From Blastococcus sp. CT_GayMR20 (GTDB taxonomy: Bacteria; Actinomycetota; Actinomycetes; Mycobacteriales; Geodermatophilaceae): a stretch of DNA of 29,243 nucleotides. Location of the stretch: the NCBI RefSeq assembly GCF_004570345.1, contig NZ_SPQM01000059.1:1-29243 (forward strand), in the 5' to 3' direction. The translations under genes and the position numbers were made by a program. The notes beneath the pieces were generated by a model. That model had not been told where the DNA came from, did no database searches, and was given only the letters and a program-made list of their open reading frames with translations. How positions within the stretch are numbered: the stretch's first letter is position 1; the number at the start of each line of letters is the position of its first letter. Below, piece by piece: positions 25,686-29,243 of the stretch.

Positions 25686-26846
25686 ATGGCGATCCCCGTC
25701 GGTCTCGGCATGCCGGCTGCACCCCCTCCCGTCCTCGCTCCGCGCCGCAAGACCCGTCAGCTCGACGTCGGGGGCGTGGGCGTGGGCAGCGACTTCCCGG
25801 TCAGCGTGCAGTCGATGTGCACCACGAAGACCGCCGACATCAACGCGACGCTGCAGCAGATCGCCGAGCTGACCGCGTCCGGGTGCCAGATCGTCCGGGT
25901 CGCCGTGCCCGACACCGACGACGCCGAGGCGCTGCCGATCATCGCCAAGAAGTCGCAGATCCCGGTCATCGCCGACATCCACTTCCAGCCGCGGTACGTC
26001 TTCGCCGCGATCGAGGCCGGCTGCGCCGCCGTCCGGGTGAACCCGGGCAACATCAAGAAGTTCGACGACAAGGTGGGCGAGATCGCCCGGGCCGCGAAGT
26101 CCGCGGGCACCCCGATCCGCATCGGCGTGAACGCCGGGTCGCTCGACAAGCGGCTGCTGGCCAAGTACGGCAAGGCCACGCCCGAGGCGCTGGTGGAGTC
26201 CGCGCTTTGGGAGTGCTCGCTGTTCGAGGAGCACGACTTCCGCGACATCAAGATCTCGGTCAAGCACAACGACCCGGTGATCATGGTCCGCGCCTACGAG
26301 CTGCTCGCGGAGCAGTGCGACTACCCGCTCCACCTCGGCGTCACCGAGGCCGGCCCGGCGTTCCAGGGCACGATCAAGTCCGCCGTCGCCTTCGGGGCCC
26401 TGCTCTCGCGCGGGATCGGCGACACCATCCGCGTCTCCCTCTCCGCGCCGCCCGTGGAGGAGGTCAAGGTCGGCACCCAGATCCTGGAGTCGCTGAACCT
26501 CCGCCAGCGCGGCCTCGAGATCGTCAGCTGCCCCTCGTGCGGCCGGGCGCAGGTGGACGTCTACAAGCTGGCCGACGAGGTGACCGCGGGCCTCGAGGGC
26601 ATGGAGGTGCCACTGCGCGTCGCGGTCATGGGCTGCGTCGTCAACGGTCCCGGCGAGGCCCGCGAGGCCGACCTCGGCGTCGCCTCGGGCAACGGCAAGG
26701 GACAGATCTTCGTGCGCGGCGAGGTGATCAAGACGGTGCCGGAGTCCCAGATCGTCGAGACCCTCATCGAAGAAGCCATGCGGATCGCGGCCGAGCAGGG
26801 CGACGCGGGGGTCCCCGCCGGACCGCCCGTGGTCAGCGTCAGCTGA
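25686..26846 (+). CDS. ispG: IspG, HMBPP synthase (mirror copy)
   Basis: Identical to 2398-3558: 386 residues with [4Fe-4S] ligands C282, C285, C317 and E324. A possible -10 box GATACT lies at 25673-25678. Confidence 0.96.
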   Translation: MAIPVGLGMPAAPPPVLAPRRKTRQLDVGGVGVGSDFPVSVQSMCTTKTADINATLQQIAELTASGCQIVRVAVPDTDDAEALPIIAKKSQIPVIADIHFQPRYVFAAIEAGCAAVRVNPGNIKKFDDKVGEIARAAKSAGTPIRIGVNAGSLDKRLLAKYGKATPEALVESALWECSLFEEHDFRDIKISVKHNDPVIMVRAYELLAEQCDYPLHLGVTEAGPAFQGTIKSAVAFGALLSRGIGDTIRVSLSAPPVEEVKVGTQILESLNLRQRGLEIVSCPSCGRAQVDVYKLADEVTAGLEGMEVPLRVAVMGCVVNGPGEAREADLGVASGNGKGQIFVRGEVIKTVPESQIVETLIEEAMRIAAEQGDAGVPAGPPVVSVS

Positions 26847-26863
26847 ACCGCCCCACCCCGACC

Positions 26864-27715
26864 GTGCTCCGTGCGCCCGCCGCCCGCGTCCTGGACGACG
26901 CGGACGAGCCCGCCGTCCACAGGTTGCTCGCCACCGACCCCATCGGCGCCTGCGTGCTGGCCGGGCGCGTCGAGGCGGCGGGCACCGCGGCGTCCTCCCT
27001 GGGCGCGCCGCTGTGGGGTTTCGGCGCAGGGCGCGAGCTCGACGCGGTCTGCCTGGCCGGCGCCAACCTGATCCCCTTCACGGCACCGGGCGCCGAGCGG
27101 GCCGCCGCTGCCGCCTTCGCCGAGCGGGCCCGCCGCTCCGGCCGCCGCTGCTCGACGATCGTCGGTCCCGCCGCCGCGGTCGCCCCGCTGTGGCAGCTGC
27201 TCGCCCCGCACTGGGGCCCGGCCCGCGACCACCGGCCGAACCAGCCGCTGATGGCCATCGACGGGCCGCCGGCCGTCGCCGCCGAGCCGCGGGTCCGCCC
27301 GGTGCGCCCGTCCGAGCTGGAGACGCTCCTGCCGGCGGCGGTCGCCATGTTCACCGAGGAGGTCGGCGTCAGCCCGCTCCGCGTGGACGGTGGCGCCGGC
27401 TACCGGGCCCGCGTCGCCGAGCTCGTGCGCGCCGGTCAGTCCCTGGCCTGGATCGAGCGCGGTGAGGTGCTCTTCAAAGCGGAGATCGGTGCGGTGTCCC
27501 GCGCCGCGTGCCAGGTGCAGGGGGTGTGGGTGGCGCCGTCCCACCGGGGACGGGGGATCGGCACCGCCGGCACGGCCGCGGTCGTCGAGTACGCCCGCAG
27601 CGCGATCGCGCCGGTCGTCAGCCTCTACGTCAACGACTTCAACGGCCCCGCCCGCGGTGCCTACCGCCGCGTCGGGTTCCGGGAGGTCGGGCAGTACGCC
27701 AGCGTGCTGTTCTGA
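26864..27715 (+). CDS. DUF4081-GNAT acetyltransferase (mirror copy)
   Basis: Identical to 1529-2380: 283 residues from GTG 26864 with GNAT motif A VWVAPSHRGRGIG (221-233). It lies 17 bases behind ispG. Substrate unknown. Confidence 0.87.
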   Translation: MLRAPAARVLDDADEPAVHRLLATDPIGACVLAGRVEAAGTAASSLGAPLWGFGAGRELDAVCLAGANLIPFTAPGAERAAAAAFAERARRSGRRCSTIVGPAAAVAPLWQLLAPHWGPARDHRPNQPLMAIDGPPAVAAEPRVRPVRPSELETLLPAAVAMFTEEVGVSPLRVDGGAGYRARVAELVRAGQSLAWIERGEVLFKAEIGAVSRAACQVQGVWVAPSHRGRGIGTAGTAAVVEYARSAIAPVVSLYVNDFNGPARGAYRRVGFREVGQYASVLF

Positions 27716-27746
27716 GGTTCCGGCACCGGCGTGACACGCTGTCGGC

Positions 27747-29243
27747 GTGCGGATCCGACGAGGCCCGGCCCTCGCCACAGCGATGCTGATGACCGTTTCC
27801 GTCCTCGGCGCCTGCTCCGGCAGCTCCGAGGACGACGTGCGCTCGGCGGCCGAGACGTTCCTGGGCGCCTGGGCGGACGGCGACACCGACGCGGCCGCCC
27901 GGGCGACGACCGACCCCGACGCGGCGACCGCCCTGCTGGAGCAGACGGCGACGGACCTGCCCGACGCCACCCTGACGCCGGAGCTGGGCGAGGTCACCGT
28001 CGAGGACGGCACCGCGACCGTCGACTGGACCGCCACCTGGGACCTCGCCGCCGCCCCCGAGTGGACCTACGACGCCACCCTGCGCCTGGAGGAGGGCGAC
28101 GAGGAGTGGCAGGTCGTCACCGAGCCCACCGTGGTGCACCCGGAGCTGGCTGAGGGCCAGCGTCTCGAGCTGGCCCGCAGCCTGCCCGAGCGGGCGGCCA
28201 TCACCGATTTCTCCGGCGCGCCGCTGTTCGCGCCGACCGAGGTGGTCAACGTCGGTGTCGACACGGCCCAGGTCACCGATCTGCCGGGGCTCGCCGCCGC
28301 GCTGTCGGCGGCCACCGGGATCGCGGCCGAGGAGATCGTCGCCGACGTCGAGGCGGCACCGGCGGGGCAGTTCGTCCCCGTCATCACGCTCCGGCGGCCG
28401 GACTTCGAGCGCATCCGTGCCCAGGTCTTCGACCTGCCCGGTGCGGTGTTCCCGACCGACACGCGACTGCTGGCACCGTCGGCCCGGTTCGCCTCGGCCC
28501 TGCTGGGACGGGTGGGACCGGCGACCGCCGAGATCATCGAGGAGACCCAGGACGACGGGTCCTCGCGGTACGCCGACGGGGACCAGCTCGGGCTGTCGGG
28601 TCTGCAGCGCGCATTCCAGGAGCAGCTCACCGGCACCCCCGGCTTCACCGTGACGGTCGTCAGCACCGACGAGAACACCGCCGACGCGGGCCTCGAGGTG
28701 GCCGCCGTGGAGCCGGAGCCGGGCACTCCGGTGCAGACGCCGCTGGTGCCCGCCGTCCAGAACGCCGCCGACGCCGCCGCCGCGGGCCAGCAGCTGCCCA
28801 CGCACGTGGTCGTGGTCCGGCCCGGCACCGGCGAGATCCTCGCCGTGTCCTCCAACGAGGCGGCCGACGCCGGCAACGCCCTGAACGGCCAGTTCCCGCC
28901 CGGCTCGAGCATGAAGATCATCACCGCGACGGCGCTCCTGTCGACCGGGACGGTCACGCCCGACAGCTCCGTGGCCTGCCCGGGGACGACGACCGTCGAG
29001 GGCCGCGAGTTCGAGAACCAGGACCAGTTCGACCTCGGCACCGTCCCCTTCACCGAGGCCTTCGCGCAGTCGTGCAACACGACCTTCATCCAGCAGGCCC
29101 TCGAACTGCCCGGCCCCGCCCTGTCCGACGCCGCGCGGTCCTACGGCGTCGGCACCGACTGGGAGCTCCCGGTCGGCCTGTTCGGCGGCAGCGTGCCGAC
29201 CGACAGCACGGGGACGACCAAGGCGGCGAACGCGATCGGCCAG
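27747..29243 (+). CDS. Penicillin-binding lipoprotein, truncated by window edge (mirror copy)
   Basis: Identical to 1-1497: lipobox LGAC with Cys23, SxxK at 387-390, SxN at 442-444. The frame is open to the last base, so the KTG box is not included. Confidence 0.89.
   Translation, partial: MRIRRGPALATAMLMTVSVLGACSGSSEDDVRSAAETFLGAWADGDTDAAARATTDPDAATALLEQTATDLPDATLTPELGEVTVEDGTATVDWTATWDLAAAPEWTYDATLRLEEGDEEWQVVTEPTVVHPELAEGQRLELARSLPERAAITDFSGAPLFAPTEVVNVGVDTAQVTDLPGLAAALSAATGIAAEEIVADVEAAPAGQFVPVITLRRPDFERIRAQVFDLPGAVFPTDTRLLAPSARFASALLGRVGPATAEIIEETQDDGSSRYADGDQLGLSGLQRAFQEQLTGTPGFTVTVVSTDENTADAGLEVAAVEPEPGTPVQTPLVPAVQNAADAAAAGQQLPTHVVVVRPGTGEILAVSSNEAADAGNALNGQFPPGSSMKIITATALLSTGTVTPDSSVACPGTTTVEGREFENQDQFDLGTVPFTEAFAQSCNTTFIQQALELPGPALSDAARSYGVGTDWELPVGLFGGSVPTDSTGTTKAANAIGQ

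Larger units (their letters stand above)
14722..29243. repeat. Right arm of a 14.5-kb perfect inverted repeat
   Basis: Exact reverse complement of 1-14522. All genes here duplicate those of the left arm on the opposite strand. Both arms end at the same base within the penicillin-binding protein gene, as expected if a single stretch was traversed twice. Confidence 0.97.

Noticed and set aside
1..29243. Real segmental duplication of the isoprenoid/cell-wall operon giving doubled gene dosage
   Set aside because: Identity is perfect, the spacer is only 199 bases, pyrH has no 5' end on either side, and the arms end at the same base. A fold-back artefact explains all four.

Overview
The window is one very GC-rich bacterial segment written twice, head to head. 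Bases 1-14522 are the reverse complement of 14722-29243 (position i pairs with 29244-i), with a unique 199-base centre at 14523-14721. Every gene found on one arm has an identical mirror, and spot comparisons at both ends, the centre and many internal points show no mismatch. The real information content is therefore about 14.7 kb. The fold lies inside pyrH, and neither side holds the start of that gene. Both arms stop at the same base inside a penicillin-binding protein gene. This is best read as a fold-back chimera (amplification, library or assembly artefact) and not as a biological duplication.

The underlying locus is a conserved actinobacterial core region. Reading in the pyrH direction (right arm, + strand): pyrH (3' part), frr, cdsA; then DUF952-GNAT fusion (-), DUF2332 protein (+), PPK2-type polyphosphate kinase (-), SpoU/TrmH-family RNA methyltransferase (-); then rlmN and a VIT1/CCC1-family transporter (+), DUF2631 membrane protein (-); then dxr, a Rip1/RseP-type site-2 protease, ispG, a DUF4081-GNAT acetyltransferase and a penicillin-binding lipoprotein cut by the window edge (+). 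From memory, the order pyrH-frr-cdsA-rlmN ... dxr-rip-ispG-GNAT-PBP matches the Mycobacterium tuberculosis Rv2883c-Rv2864c neighbourhood. The base composition, frequent GTG starts, DUF2631 and DUF4081 proteins point to Actinomycetota. Geodermatophilaceae (Blastococcus, Geodermatophilus, Modestobacter) is my best guess by protein flavour, but it is inference.

The genes cover nucleotide and lipid precursor supply (pyrH, cdsA), ribosome recycling and RNA modification (frr, rlmN, TrmH-like), the MEP isoprenoid pathway (dxr, ispG), intramembrane proteolysis and cell-wall synthesis (site-2 protease, PBP), and polyphosphate and metal handling (PPK2, VIT1). Packing is tight. Most gaps are under 100 bases, several gene ends overlap, and the longest non-coding gap on each arm is 181 bases. 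I see no tRNA, rRNA, CRISPR, phage or insertion-sequence genes, and no novel defence or mobile system. The points worth checking are the fold-back itself, a site-2 protease that appears to start at CTG behind a six-codon mini-ORF, a repeat-rich dxr leader, and a REP-like sequence read in frame within the DUF952-GNAT gene. Full annotations are given on the left arm. Right-arm entries are short because the copies are identical.
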